Shown here: positions 7,204 through 15,748 of the stretch, in pieces
Layout: the number at the start of each line of letters is the position of its first letter
Numbering within the stretch: position 1 is the stretch's first letter
Assembly (NCBI GenBank): GCA_016234955.1
Contig: JACRNN010000204.1
Location: 1 to 39,350 of the forward strand
Source of the DNA: Deltaproteobacteria bacterium
Lineage (GTDB): Bacteria > Desulfobacterota > GWC2-55-46
Length of the DNA: 39,350 nucleotides
Direction of reading: 5' to 3'
Made by a program: the position numbers and the translations under genes
Notes under the pieces: model-generated
The model's database searches: none
The model's input: only the letters and a program-made list of their open reading frames with translations
Told to the model about the DNA's origin: nothing

Positions 7204-8565
7204 TCAATTACCCTTGAAATTATCAAGTATTAAATCCGTGAGACGCTCTATATGAAGCCTTTGGGAAGGGTTTACCCCGGCCGGGAGTATGCAGTGCGCG
7301 TCGTGTCTCGTGTGCATGCCCATGAAGTGGGTTCTGCCGAAGACCTCGTTCTTCTTAAGGTTCCCCTTGAGGTCATACCCGTCGTTGCCGACGCAGACCA
7401 GGTCGGGGCCCCGGAGGGCCGCGGGGCCGCTGTATAATTCGCGGTTCTCATAGACCCTTTTTATCACCTTGCTTCCGTCGGTATCGGTCATAGCCTCGAG
7501 CGCGGACCTTATCTCCGCCGCGGTTCTCTCTACATCTTGCTCCTTGACGCTCCCAAAGGGGTATCTCTTCTCCGCGTTGATATATATGCGCGCCGGGTCC
7601 ATGGCAAACGCCCTTGATCCGTCCTCCACCTGCTCGTAGTACTCCCTGCCGGAGTTCAGGGTCAAAAAATTATTTTCCCTCAGCCAGGCGTTGACGTAGA
7701 CCTCTTTTTTTATCGGCGTGAATCCGTGGTCCGACATGGTCATGAAAAACCCCTTGCCGTTGGTCTTTGACATGAAGCGCTCAAAGAGCCTCCCTATGGC
7801 CGAGTCCATCTCCCTGTAGAACGACACGAACCTCTCATGGTACCTGTGGGACGCGTCCCTCGCGGCGTCGAAGAAGAAGTGGTGTATCCTGTCGGTCTCG
7901 GTGATGACGCCTATGAAGAGCCCCCAGTCCGGCTCGTCAAGGTAATGCTCGAAGGCCTCCACGCGCTTCTTTAGAGCTAAAAAGGCGTCGTCGAAGAACT
8001 CATCGGGCTTATCCGCCGCCTTTGCCGCGTCTATGTCCGGCATGTACCCTATGGAACTCAGGTAATCGTAGGCGGCCTCCGGGTACGTCCCCTTCCTGAA
8101 GTCCGGGCAGACGAACCCGGCGGTCAGCACCCCGTTCATGGGCCTTGCCGGAAAGGTCTGCGGGACGTTAAGGACGATAGACCTTACGCCCCTGTTGATG
8201 CTACCCCCGCGCCTCTCAAATAGGGTCGAGGTCTTTGCCCCCGCCGTGCCGCCGAGCATCTCCCAGACCGTTGGGGCCAGGACGTTGTCGAAGCTCGGGA
8301 AGCTCATCCTGTAACTCCCCTCTTTCAGCTCCATGAAGCCGTATATGCCGTGCTCTCCGGGGTTTACCCCCGTCATGAAAGATGCCCATGACGTGGACGA
8401 TACGTCTGGGATAGAGGCGTCCATCTGGTTGAGCGTAAAGCCGCTCGACAGTATGGAGCCTATGTTAGGCAATATGCCCGCCTCCGCGTACTCCTTCATG
8501 AGGGTGTAGGGCGCACCGTCTATGCCTATTACGAATGCCTTTTGTTCATCCATATCAGATGCCAT
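7204..8565 (-). CDS. Alkaline-phosphatase-superfamily protein (type I phosphodiesterase/nucleotide pyrophosphatase-like)
   Basis: A 453-aa predicted metal-dependent phospho(di)ester hydrolase or phosphotransferase. The AP-superfamily metal sites are visible: FVIGIDGAPYTL at about 11-22, the nucleophile region IPDVSSTSWASFMTGVNPGEHGIYGF at about 53-78, TETDRIHHFFFD in the middle, MSDHGFTPIKKEVYVNAWL, and a late HFMGMHTRHDAHCILP histidine site. No signal peptide or membrane segment is seen, so it is predicted cytoplasmic. It resembles the protein at 25036-26646 in architecture and in the VNPG-H-IY motif. It starts 12 bases after the stop of the molybdopterin oxidoreductase, with AAAGGAA before the ATG, so the two may be co-transcribed. 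Its substrate is unknown. Confidence 0.85.
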   Translation of the reverse strand: MASDMDEQKAFVIGIDGAPYTLMKEYAEAGILPNIGSILSSGFTLNQMDASIPDVSSTSWASFMTGVNPGEHGIYGFMELKEGSYRMSFPSFDNVLAPTVWEMLGGTAGAKTSTLFERRGGSINRGVRSIVLNVPQTFPARPMNGVLTAGFVCPDFRKGTYPEAAYDYLSSIGYMPDIDAAKAADKPDEFFDDAFLALKKRVEAFEHYLDEPDWGLFIGVITETDRIHHFFFDAARDASHRYHERFVSFYREMDSAIGRLFERFMSKTNGKGFFMTMSDHGFTPIKKEVYVNAWLRENNFLTLNSGREYYEQVEDGSRAFAMDPARIYINAEKRYPFGSVKEQDVERTAAEIRSALEAMTDTDGSKVIKRVYENRELYSGPAALRGPDLVCVGNDGYDLKGNLKKNEVFGRTHFMGMHTRHDAHCILPAGVNPSQRLHIERLTDLILDNFKGN

Positions 8566-8577
8566 CGTTTCCTTTGA

Positions 8578-10692
8578 TCACCCTTCCTTTTCGATTTTGC
8601 AGAGTAGCCCGCGTAGCTGGTACGAGCCGAACGCCGGGTCATACGGGGGGCCGTTGTCAGTCAGCACGTTGGCGTTCGACTCGAACGCGCCGTATAGAGG
8701 GCCGTCCCTCTCCGGGAACCACCATCCGTGCTCGACGCTCGCCACGCCGGGGTGGATTTCCTCGGTCACAAGGGCCTTCATCCTGATAGCGCCCCTGCGC
8801 GTGGAAACCCTCACCCACTCGCCGTTTGATACCCCGCTCCTCCGTGCCGCGTCCGGGTGGAGTTCCACCTGCGGGTCTGGCCGGAGCCTCCTCAGTGAAT
8901 CCACCTGCCTGTGCTCGCTGTGGAAGAACTCCGGCCTGCGGCTGCCGGTGATGAGTATGAGCGGAAATTCCTCCGCGATATCCGGCGCTGAGACCGGGCC
9001 CTCAGGGGGCTCCTTGAACGTCGGCAGGGGGCCGTAGCCCATCCTCTGCAGCGTCTTTGAATATAGCTCGACCTTCCTTGAAGGGGTTCTGAACCCTTGC
9101 TTCTCATACCTCCTGTACTCATGCGGAGGGAAGATGAAGGTCTTTTTCTTCAAATCATCGAAGTTTACGCCGAGCGGCTCGAGCTGGTGGTTTATCACGT
9201 CCTCGATGGTATCCCAGGCGCCGGGCAGCCCGAGCCTCTTTGACAGCTCGTTCATTATCCACTCGTCCTGCATGGACTCGTGGTGGACGGTTATCCTCTG
9301 CTGCGCCATCACCATGTTCTCAACGACGAGCGGGTACCCGATGGCCTGATCGACCTCTGTCCAGAAGGCCGCGGGCAGGACGTAGTCCGCGTGCGCGGCG
9401 GTCGGGGTCATGAAAAGGTCCGTTACCGCGAGGAGGTCGAGCTTCTTGATGCCCTCGTAGACCTCTTTCGAGTTTGCCACGGACGTTAGCGCGTTGTTGC
9501 CGAATATCAGCAAAGCCCTCACGCGGTAGGGGTCGCCCTCCCTCATGGCCCTGAAGAGCGCGGGGATGTGGGCGGACGGCATGAAGGCCCTCCAGCCCCC
9601 GAGGAGCTTGAACTCATCGGCCCCGAGCCGCTTCTTTAGCGCCCCCTCCGGGAGCTTGTCCTTCAAGGTCGGGTAGCTCCTTATGATGTTCATCCCGAGG
9701 ATGTCCCCGCCGGGAACGTCGAGGTTGCCGGTTATGGCGCGAAGTATGGCGAGCGCCCTCACGGTCTGGAGCGAGTTTGGGTTCTGCTCTATGCCGAGAC
9801 CCCATTCGAGTATGGCGGGCTTATTAAGCGCATAAGTCCTGGCCGCCGTTATTATCGCTGAAGCGGGGACGGTGGTGACGGACCCTGCCCACTCGGGGGT
9901 GAATGGCGCGACGTGGTTTTTAAGCTCCTCGAACCCGGTTGTCCATCTCTCGACGAACTCCCTGTCGTATATCCCCTCGGCGATTATCACGTTTATCATC
10001 GCGAGGGCGAGGGCGGCGTCCGTGCCGGGCCTGACCGGGAGCCACTGGGCGCACCTTCGGGCCGTCTCGCTCCTCCTCGGGTCTACGGAGATCGCCGCGC
10101 ACCCGGTGTCGAGCGCGCGCTTGACCGAAGGCGCTATCTCGCCGTCAGGCCCTGAGACTAACGGGTTGTGGCCCCAGAAAAGGATGCACCGGGGAGAGAC
10201 CTCGCCGTAATAATCGCCGACCACGAAGCCGCCGTAGGTCAGGTTGCTTACGGTTATCCTCGGGATGAAGCACTGCGCAAGGCCCGGTTCGTACCAGTTG
10301 GGGGTGCCGAGCGCGTTAGCGAACCTCACCACGTGCATGTAGTGGTGGCGTCCCGTGCCCTGCCCGATGGCGATGGATTCCGGCCCTGATTCCCCTCTTA
10401 TCCCGTCTATCCTGCCCGCTATCTCGTTCAGCGCGTCGTCCCACGAAAGCCTCTGCCACTGGCCGTCTCCCCTGCCCTTCTTCCTCTTCATCGGGTATTT
10501 GAGGCGGTCCGGGTGGTTTGCTATATCCGGGGACTTCACCCCCTTGACGCACATCCAGCCCCTGTTCATGGGGGAGTCCGGGTCGCCCTTCACGCTTACT
10601 ACGCGCCCGTCCTTTACGTGGACGAATACGCCGCACCCTCCGTGGCAGACCCTGCACACGCTCCTGAATGTCTTTTCGTTGCCGTCGTTCAT
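8578..10692 (-). CDS. Molybdopterin (Mo/W-bisPGD) oxidoreductase, acetylene-hydratase-like subgroup
   Basis: A 704-aa catalytic subunit of the DMSO-reductase superfamily. The N-terminal [4Fe-4S] site is complete: Cys13, Cys16, Cys20 and Cys48 (CRVCHGGC ... CVKG). Cys141 in GLAQCFIPR is the probable Mo/W ligand. Then follow FWGHNPLVSGPDG, SVDPRRSETARRCAQWLPVRPGTDAAL and the C-terminal molydop-binding barrel (LILITGSRRPEFFHSEHRQ ... NGEWVRVSTRRGAIR). From recalled sequence, spacing and text resemble Pelobacter acetylene hydratase (YGPES, LGSPNW, DPRRTK, PLRYGTDAALFLGMINVII). That enzyme's catalytic Asp, next to the second cluster Cys, is His17 here, so acetylene hydration is unlikely; a redox enzyme of unknown substrate is more probable. 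There is no Tat signal and no electron-transfer subunit beside it, so it is probably cytoplasmic. Confidence 0.88.
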   Translation of the reverse strand: MNDGNEKTFRSVCRVCHGGCGVFVHVKDGRVVSVKGDPDSPMNRGWMCVKGVKSPDIANHPDRLKYPMKRKKGRGDGQWQRLSWDDALNEIAGRIDGIRGESGPESIAIGQGTGRHHYMHVVRFANALGTPNWYEPGLAQCFIPRITVSNLTYGGFVVGDYYGEVSPRCILFWGHNPLVSGPDGEIAPSVKRALDTGCAAISVDPRRSETARRCAQWLPVRPGTDAALALAMINVIIAEGIYDREFVERWTTGFEELKNHVAPFTPEWAGSVTTVPASAIITAARTYALNKPAILEWGLGIEQNPNSLQTVRALAILRAITGNLDVPGGDILGMNIIRSYPTLKDKLPEGALKKRLGADEFKLLGGWRAFMPSAHIPALFRAMREGDPYRVRALLIFGNNALTSVANSKEVYEGIKKLDLLAVTDLFMTPTAAHADYVLPAAFWTEVDQAIGYPLVVENMVMAQQRITVHHESMQDEWIMNELSKRLGLPGAWDTIEDVINHQLEPLGVNFDDLKKKTFIFPPHEYRRYEKQGFRTPSRKVELYSKTLQRMGYGPLPTFKEPPEGPVSAPDIAEEFPLILITGSRRPEFFHSEHRQVDSLRRLRPDPQVELHPDAARRSGVSNGEWVRVSTRRGAIRMKALVTEEIHPGVASVEHGWWFPERDGPLYGAFESNANVLTDNGPPYDPAFGSYQLRGLLCKIEKEG

Positions 10693-10710
10693 ATTCTCTG
10701 TTTATATATT

Positions 10711-10789
10711 CTTGTGGTGGCAGGAGTTTCCTCCTGCCACCCTATTTAACAAACCACAAGTCGCCGTCAGGAGGAAACTCATGACGGCG
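10711..10789. repeat. Two consecutive long hairpins sharing a common core
   Basis: Hairpin A (10716-10741) is a perfect 11-bp stem, GGTGGCAGGAG-tttc-CTCCTGCCACC. Hairpin B (10762-10789) pairs CGCCGTCA with TGACGGCG around GGAGGAAACTCA. Read on opposite strands, both contain the core GAGTTTCCTCCTG, while their outer arms differ but stay self-complementary. A further inverted pair, CTTGTGG (10711-10717) and CCACAAG (10754-10760), encloses hairpin A. The pair fills most of the gap between the GT2 stop and the oxidoreductase start. It may terminate the upstream polysaccharide operon on the - strand, but no T-tract follows either stem. Confidence 0.6.
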
Positions 10790-10803
10790 CTGAAAATTAC
10801 TAT

Positions 10804-11778
10804 TTATTTACGCCCCCCGCGCGCCACACCCCAGAGCGCCCCGAGCCCGATTGACACGGCTCTCAGAAAAAGCAGCGCCGGAGAGACAACGGCCACTGCC
10901 GGGTCCTTGCGTAAGGCCGTTAGAAAAAAAGGCGTTGACAGGGCGAGAAAAAAGCCCCCCGCCAAAACGAATAGGAGCAACCCGTATGCGGGGAAGAGCA
11001 GGCCCACAGGCAGGCACGCCCCAATCATCATGGCGGCTAATATCTGGAACTTGAGCGTCTGGGGGGTGTATGTGTCCTTGAGCATCTTGTCCGGGAACCT
11101 CTTGTACACGACCATCCTCCAGTACCCCCTCCAGAACTTGAGCCTCGCGTACCTCTTGATCGAGTCCGGGTGGTTGAGGTGGCATACCACGGCCCGCGGG
11201 TTGAAGACCATCCTGTGCCCTGAGCTTGAGAGCCTGTAGGACAGCTCCGTATCCTCGTTGTTGGGCGCCGGAAAGCCCGTGTCAAAGCCGCCCGCCACGT
11301 CAAAGACCTCTTTCCTGAAGGCGGCCGAATAGGTATCGACCATGTCGATGGAGGGGGCCGCCTTCAGCATCTCGAACCTCTCCTCGAACTCGATCTGCGA
11401 GAACCGCGCCACTATGCCTGGCTGTAGAGTCCTGTACGCGCCCTTGACCGCCGAGACCGACGGGTCGGCAAAAGGCCTTGCCATCTCCTTTATCCAGTCG
11501 CTCTCCGGGACGCAGTCCGAGTCGGTAAAGAGGATTATCCCGCCCCTTGCCTCCCTCGCCCCCGCGTTCCTCGCGGCGGCCGGACCGAGGTTTCTCTGCC
11601 GGATGCACTTGACGGAGTAGCCCTTGACGATCAGCGGCGTGGAATCCGTGGATCCGTCGTCCACAACGATGACCTCGTAGCGTCCCTTCCCTACGGTCTG
11701 GTCCCGGAGCGAGCCGAGGCACTTATCTATCGTCCTTGCGGCGTTGTACGCCGGAACTATGACGGAAAACTCTATCAT
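10804..11778 (-). CDS. Family 2 glycosyltransferase with C-terminal membrane segments
   Basis: A 324-aa GT-A fold glycosyltransferase. It opens with FSVIVPAYNAARTIDKCLGSL, followed by the nucleotide-binding VVVDDGSTDSTP-type motif near 40-47, the DxD-type metal site FTDSDCVPESDW near 84-95, and the acceptor/base region FPAPNNEDTELSYRLSSSGH. The C-terminal 80 residues contain at least two hydrophobic segments (ILAAMMIGACLPVGLLFPAYGLLLFVLAGGFFLAL and a weaker later one), so it is membrane-associated and probably acts on a lipid-linked acceptor at the inner membrane. It starts 4 bases after the stop of the upstream radical SAM gene. It is the last gene of the long - strand locus; the hairpin pair follows. 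The sugar is unknown. Confidence 0.9.
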   Translation of the reverse strand: MIEFSVIVPAYNAARTIDKCLGSLRDQTVGKGRYEVIVVDDGSTDSTPLIVKGYSVKCIRQRNLGPAAARNAGAREARGGIILFTDSDCVPESDWIKEMARPFADPSVSAVKGAYRTLQPGIVARFSQIEFEERFEMLKAAPSIDMVDTYSAAFRKEVFDVAGGFDTGFPAPNNEDTELSYRLSSSGHRMVFNPRAVVCHLNHPDSIKRYARLKFWRGYWRMVVYKRFPDKMLKDTYTPQTLKFQILAAMMIGACLPVGLLFPAYGLLLFVLAGGFFLALSTPFFLTALRKDPAVAVVSPALLFLRAVSIGLGALWGVARGGRK

Positions 11779-11782
11779 CCGC

Positions 11783-13243
11783 TCACGTGCTCTGGAGCCT
11801 TGAGCCGCGTATCAGGTATTTGGCGAAGGTCCGGAGGGACTTAAGCGTCCTTCTTATCTCCCTCGGGTGCGCTATCATCTGGGATAATTTATAGAGGATA
11901 TAGCCCGGCCTCAGATAGAACTCCCTCCTCGCGTCGTCGCAGAACCTGACAAGCTCCTCGGCGCTCAACTCCTCTGTCCTTATGACGGTATTGTGGAGCC
12001 CCTCCTGGGTTATCCATTCGGAGAAGTCCGAGCTCCTTATGAGGCCCCTCTGCCTGTACCAGTCGTACGCCTCGGTGCCGGGGTAAACCATCACCGGGTA
12101 GAACTGGACGGTATCGGGGTTGAGGCCCTTTGCGAGGTCGAGGGTCTGCTTGAGCGTCTGCCTCGTCTCGCCGGGGAGCCCGGCCATGAAGCATCCGTGT
12201 ATGAGCATACCGGCCCTCCTGGCGTTGTCCATGAACCCCTTCATCTCCGCGACCTTCGTCTTCTTCTTCATGTTGTCGAGTATCGTCTGGCTACCGCTCT
12301 CAAAGCCGACGCAAAGGGAGCGGCACCCGGCCTCTCTCATCAGGCGCATGGTGTCGTAATCTATCCCTATCCTCGAATTCGCCGTCCAGGATATCTTTAT
12401 CCCCTTCTTGATTATCAGCTCGGACAGGGCCCTGCACCTCTTCTTGTCCACCGTAAGGGTGTCGTCCTCGAAAAAGACCGCCTTTGCCTGTGGGAAGTTC
12501 TCGACGATGTACTCCATCTCCTCCACCACGTTCTCAACGGACCTCAACCTGTAGCCCCTGCCCATGAGCGTCTGAGGGTAGACGCAGAATGTGCACGGGA
12601 ACGGGCACCCCCTGCTCGTCGTTATCGTCACCATCGGGAATAGCGCGTTCGGGTTGAAGTAGTTCTCTATGCGCAAGAACTTCCTGTAGACCTTGCTCAC
12701 GAACGGCAGTGTGTCGAGGTCGTCGAGGAACGGCCTTTTGGGGGTATTGACGAGGGAGCCGTCCTTGAGGTAGCTTATGCCGGGCACGATTCTAAAGTCC
12801 CCTTTTTTCTCAAGCGCTCCGGCTACCTCCACCACGGTCTGCTCGTACTCGTAGCGCGCAACGGCGTCGATCCTCTTGTCGAGCTTGAGCGTCTCTGCCG
12901 GGAGCGCCGAGACGTGTGTGCCAACGAGGAGCACGAACGCCGACGGGCGCTCGTCCTTGAGGCGGCCTCCCACAGCGACGTCGTTATTGATAGACGGCGT
13001 GGAGGTGTCCATCACTATGAGGCCGGGGTTGAAGACTCTCGCCCTCTTAACGACGTCCTCTACGGTCAATCCGTCGGCCGGCGCGTCTATGAAGTCGACC
13101 TCGAAGCCCTTGTCCATGGCCGCGCCCGCGGCGTAGGCGAGCCACATCGGGAAGTAGAGCGTCCCGCTCTTTGTGACGGCCGGGCTCCTCTGCGGCCGGG
13201 AGAACTTCTTCAGAAACGGCGGGTTCAAAAACAGTATCTTCAT
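11783..13243 (-). CDS. B12-binding-domain radical SAM protein
   Basis: A 486-aa protein with an N-terminal cobalamin-binding-type Rossmann domain (MKILFLNPPFLKKF; FNPGLIVMDTSTPS; AFVLLVGTHVSALP) and a radical SAM barrel with the [4Fe-4S] motif CPFPCTFC in TTSRGCPFPCTFCVYPQ at about 210-222. It continues with FFEDDTLTVDKKRC, WTANSRIGIDYDTMRLMREAGCRSLCVGFESGSQ and CFMAGLPGETRQTLKQTL, all standard for this BchE/HpnJ/methyltransferase-like class. Such enzymes do C-methylations, cyclisations or rearrangements of lipids, sugars and cofactors; the substrate here is unknown. The start overlaps the DUF362 stop by one base (TGATG). Its text differs clearly from the three radical SAM proteins at 19671-24045. 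Confidence 0.92.
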   Translation of the reverse strand: MKILFLNPPFLKKFSRPQRSPAVTKSGTLYFPMWLAYAAGAAMDKGFEVDFIDAPADGLTVEDVVKRARVFNPGLIVMDTSTPSINNDVAVGGRLKDERPSAFVLLVGTHVSALPAETLKLDKRIDAVARYEYEQTVVEVAGALEKKGDFRIVPGISYLKDGSLVNTPKRPFLDDLDTLPFVSKVYRKFLRIENYFNPNALFPMVTITTSRGCPFPCTFCVYPQTLMGRGYRLRSVENVVEEMEYIVENFPQAKAVFFEDDTLTVDKKRCRALSELIIKKGIKISWTANSRIGIDYDTMRLMREAGCRSLCVGFESGSQTILDNMKKKTKVAEMKGFMDNARRAGMLIHGCFMAGLPGETRQTLKQTLDLAKGLNPDTVQFYPVMVYPGTEAYDWYRQRGLIRSSDFSEWITQEGLHNTVIRTEELSAEELVRFCDDARREFYLRPGYILYKLSQMIAHPREIRRTLKSLRTFAKYLIRGSRLQST

Positions 13244-14484
13244 CAGACCACTTCCCTCGTTATTTTATCGTACTGCCTGATCTGCTCCGCCATGAAGCCG
13301 AGCTCACCCTTGAATTCTATGGCCTTGGTCGGGCACGCAAGGAAGCAGTACTGGCATCCTATGCACCCGTTGTCCCTGTCCTCGATCGTCTGCGGGAGCT
13401 TGAGCTCCACGGGGCAGTAGTCCGCGCACCTGGTGCACCCCTTCTCGCAGAGCTCTCTCTTCCACTTGAACCCCTCGAACCTCATCTCGTCCTTTATGAA
13501 GTTGTCCTGCCGGAGCCCCGTTAAAAAGAGCATCTTCCCGAACGCCTCCGTGGAGCAGAGGTAGTTGAAGGCCGCGGTGTTCCGCACGGCGAGGAAGTAC
13601 TTCTGGCGCCTGGGGCTGTGGATGAAGGAGGCGAAGGCGTTGGCTATCGGCTCCTTGAACTTCTTCTTGACGCCTTCGAGGTCGAGCGCGTCGGCGAACT
13701 CGCGGTGGCGAGCGGTCAGCAGGCCATGGTCTTCGGCGGCCTTGAGGGTGCGCACCTTCCTGTAATCGAAGTCCGCGATCCTCGCGCAGACGAGGTCTAT
13801 GAGATATGGGTCGACCCCGAATATGACGACCCCGGTGCGAAGCGGAGTGCCCCTCGTAGGCCCGAGCCCCTCCATGGCGATAAGGCCGTCGACGATGTGG
13901 AGGTGCGGCTTAATCCTCTTATTTATGTTAAGTATGTTCCTGGCGAGGGACCCGTGGGTCTTTTTCTTGTTCTCCTGGCCTACAAGGCACCCCATCATGT
14001 TCTTGAGGCAGACCGTCATGCCGGCCTCGAAGTGGGTCTTGAGCTTCGGCATGTTTATGAAAAAATCGGCCTCCACGCACTCCTTCGCCACCGAGGCCTT
14101 GACGCCGTCCTCGAAATCGACGCTTACGGTCTCGGAGTAGTTGAGGTCGGCTATCTTGACACCGTAATGCCTGGCGAGCCTGTCGTAGGAGAGCCTTGAG
14201 ATGACGCTTATGCCGTTCCTGTAAAAGCCGCTGTTGGTGCCCTCGGCCACCGTGATGTCGGAATAGCCGTAGCCCTTGAGCGCCTTTATGACCGCGGCCA
14301 CGAGCCTCAAATCCGTGGTGTTGCCTGTGAGCGCGTTCATGTTGCTGTTCATGTTCGGCTTTATGAGTATCCGCGCCGACCTCGATGCGGGCAGTATGTC
14401 GCGGTACCTTTCGAGCGTATCCGCAACTGCCTTTACTATGTCCTTGATCGAGTATGCCTTTACTATATCAAGCCTTGGACCCAT
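13243..14484 (-). CDS. DUF362 protein with C-terminal ferredoxin (two 4Fe-4S) domain
   Basis: A 413-aa protein. The DUF362 domain spans most of it: ILIKPNMNSNMNALTGNTTD, EGTNSGFYRNG, FFINMPKLKTHFEAGMTVCLKNMMGCL, HLHIVDGLIAMEGLGPTRGTP and FGVDPYLIDLVCARIADFD. The C-terminus carries two ferredoxin-like Cys clusters (CEKGCTRCADYCPV and CIGCQYCFLACPTKAIEF). Family members are cytoplasmic iron-sulfur proteins of largely unknown function. The ATG at 14484 is chosen over 14508 because GAGAAGGA lies at good spacing before it; with it the gene overlaps the upstream GT9 by 17 bases. Its place beside a radical SAM gene suggests it could deliver electrons to that enzyme, which is inference. Confidence 0.88.
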   Translation of the reverse strand: MGPRLDIVKAYSIKDIVKAVADTLERYRDILPASRSARILIKPNMNSNMNALTGNTTDLRLVAAVIKALKGYGYSDITVAEGTNSGFYRNGISVISRLSYDRLARHYGVKIADLNYSETVSVDFEDGVKASVAKECVEADFFINMPKLKTHFEAGMTVCLKNMMGCLVGQENKKKTHGSLARNILNINKRIKPHLHIVDGLIAMEGLGPTRGTPLRTGVVIFGVDPYLIDLVCARIADFDYRKVRTLKAAEDHGLLTARHREFADALDLEGVKKKFKEPIANAFASFIHSPRRQKYFLAVRNTAAFNYLCSTEAFGKMLFLTGLRQDNFIKDEMRFEGFKWKRELCEKGCTRCADYCPVELKLPQTIEDRDNGCIGCQYCFLACPTKAIEFKGELGFMAEQIRQYDKITREVV

Positions 14485-15643
14485 TGTTCCTTCTCCCGGT
14501 CGCCTCAAGCAGGTCCGCTACCGCGTCAAATACGTCGTCTACGCCGATACTCTCCATGCACTCATTGTAAGGGGTGTGCCTGCAGACGTCCTCGTCGCAG
14601 GAGTGTCTGCACGGGAAGTCCTTTTCAACGACCCTGTGCGCGTTGCCGCAGGGCCCGGTCTCGTTGCTCTTGGACGGGCCGAATATGGCTACGGTCGGGG
14701 TCTTCCGAGCCGAGGCCAGATGGAGCGGCGCGCTGTCGTTCGTTACGAATACGTCCAGCCTGCCGATTACGGCGGCGCTCGTCCTGATGTCGGTCTTCCC
14801 GGCGAGGCTTACCCCCTTGCGGGACATCCCGCCCAATATCTCCTCTATTAGAGAGGCCTCCTGCGCGGAACCGGTGAAATAGACCCGCGCCCCTAATTCC
14901 CTCACAAGACGGTCTGCGAGGAGCGCGAACTTTTCCGTTCCCCAGCACTTGAGTCCCTTCCTCCCGCCGGGGTGTATGCCGGCGGCAAGTGGTGTGCTTA
15001 TGCCGCCGATACCGAGCGCCTCAATCGCCTTTTTCACTTCACTGCCAGAGGCCGTAAGCCCCCAGTCCAGCTTATCGACGGGAGCGCCTAAAAACCTTAC
15101 TATGTCGAGGTGGTACTCCACCTTGTGCTTGACCTCCTTGAACGGCACCACATGGGTAAGGAGAAACCCTCCGCCTCCCACGTTGTAGCCGACCCTGTAC
15201 CTCGACCTGCTCGGATAGGCGATGAAGAGGATGTCCCTTATATCCCCCCTGGCCTCTATGACGAGGTCGTACCTCTTTTTCCTGAGCGCCTTGAGGAAGC
15301 CGAGGTATTCCCTCAATCCTCCGCCCGGATAGAACCAGAAGGCGTCGTACGCGATCACCGAGTCGACGCAGGGGTTGTCCTTTAAGAGGTCCTTTGCACC
15401 GGTTGAGGTCAGGAAGGTAATCCTGCCTTCGGGGAATAGCTCCCGCAGGGGCCTCAATATTGGCAGGGTCATGACGACGTCGCCGATATAGGCGGTGCGC
15501 ACGACGAGTATCTCGCGTACGCCCTTTGCTTCTATCCTTCCATTGCCTTTAAGGATATTGAGCGGGGACCAGAGAATGCGGCCTATGGCGTCCGCGACCC
15601 TTGTGGCGATCCTCTTCTTCCTGTTGATTATCTTGTAGAACAC
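14468..15643 (-). CDS. Family 9 glycosyltransferase (ADP-heptose:LPS heptosyltransferase family)
   Basis: A 391-aa GT-B fold enzyme of the WaaC/WaaF/WaaQ family, which transfers heptose or related sugars to lipid A core or glycolipid acceptors. Visible: IKGVRE-type opening EILVVRTAYIGDVVMTLPILRPLRELFP at about 44-71, YDLVIEARGDIRDILF, the nucleotide-sugar site AAGIHPGGRKGLKCWGTEKFALLADRL, LAGKTDIRTSAAVIGRLDVFVTNDSAPLHLASA and VAIFGPSKSNETGPCG. A C-terminal Cys-rich stretch (PCRHSCDEDVCRHTPYNECM) is common in this family. The start is GTG with a close AAAGG. It lies in the - strand locus just before the DUF362 gene, which it overlaps. The exact sugar is not determined. Confidence 0.9.
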   Translation of the reverse strand: MFYKIINRKKRIATRVADAIGRILWSPLNILKGNGRIEAKGVREILVVRTAYIGDVVMTLPILRPLRELFPEGRITFLTSTGAKDLLKDNPCVDSVIAYDAFWFYPGGGLREYLGFLKALRKKRYDLVIEARGDIRDILFIAYPSRSRYRVGYNVGGGGFLLTHVVPFKEVKHKVEYHLDIVRFLGAPVDKLDWGLTASGSEVKKAIEALGIGGISTPLAAGIHPGGRKGLKCWGTEKFALLADRLVRELGARVYFTGSAQEASLIEEILGGMSRKGVSLAGKTDIRTSAAVIGRLDVFVTNDSAPLHLASARKTPTVAIFGPSKSNETGPCGNAHRVVEKDFPCRHSCDEDVCRHTPYNECMESIGVDDVFDAVADLLEATGRRNNGSKA

Positions 15644-15748
15644 GGCCTTTTACGCTCGTCTCCCCTGTTGCAGGACCGCAACCCGCCCCTGGGGCTTTGG
15701 CACATCATACGAATATAATATGACATCCTGCGCGGTTTTGCCATATTT

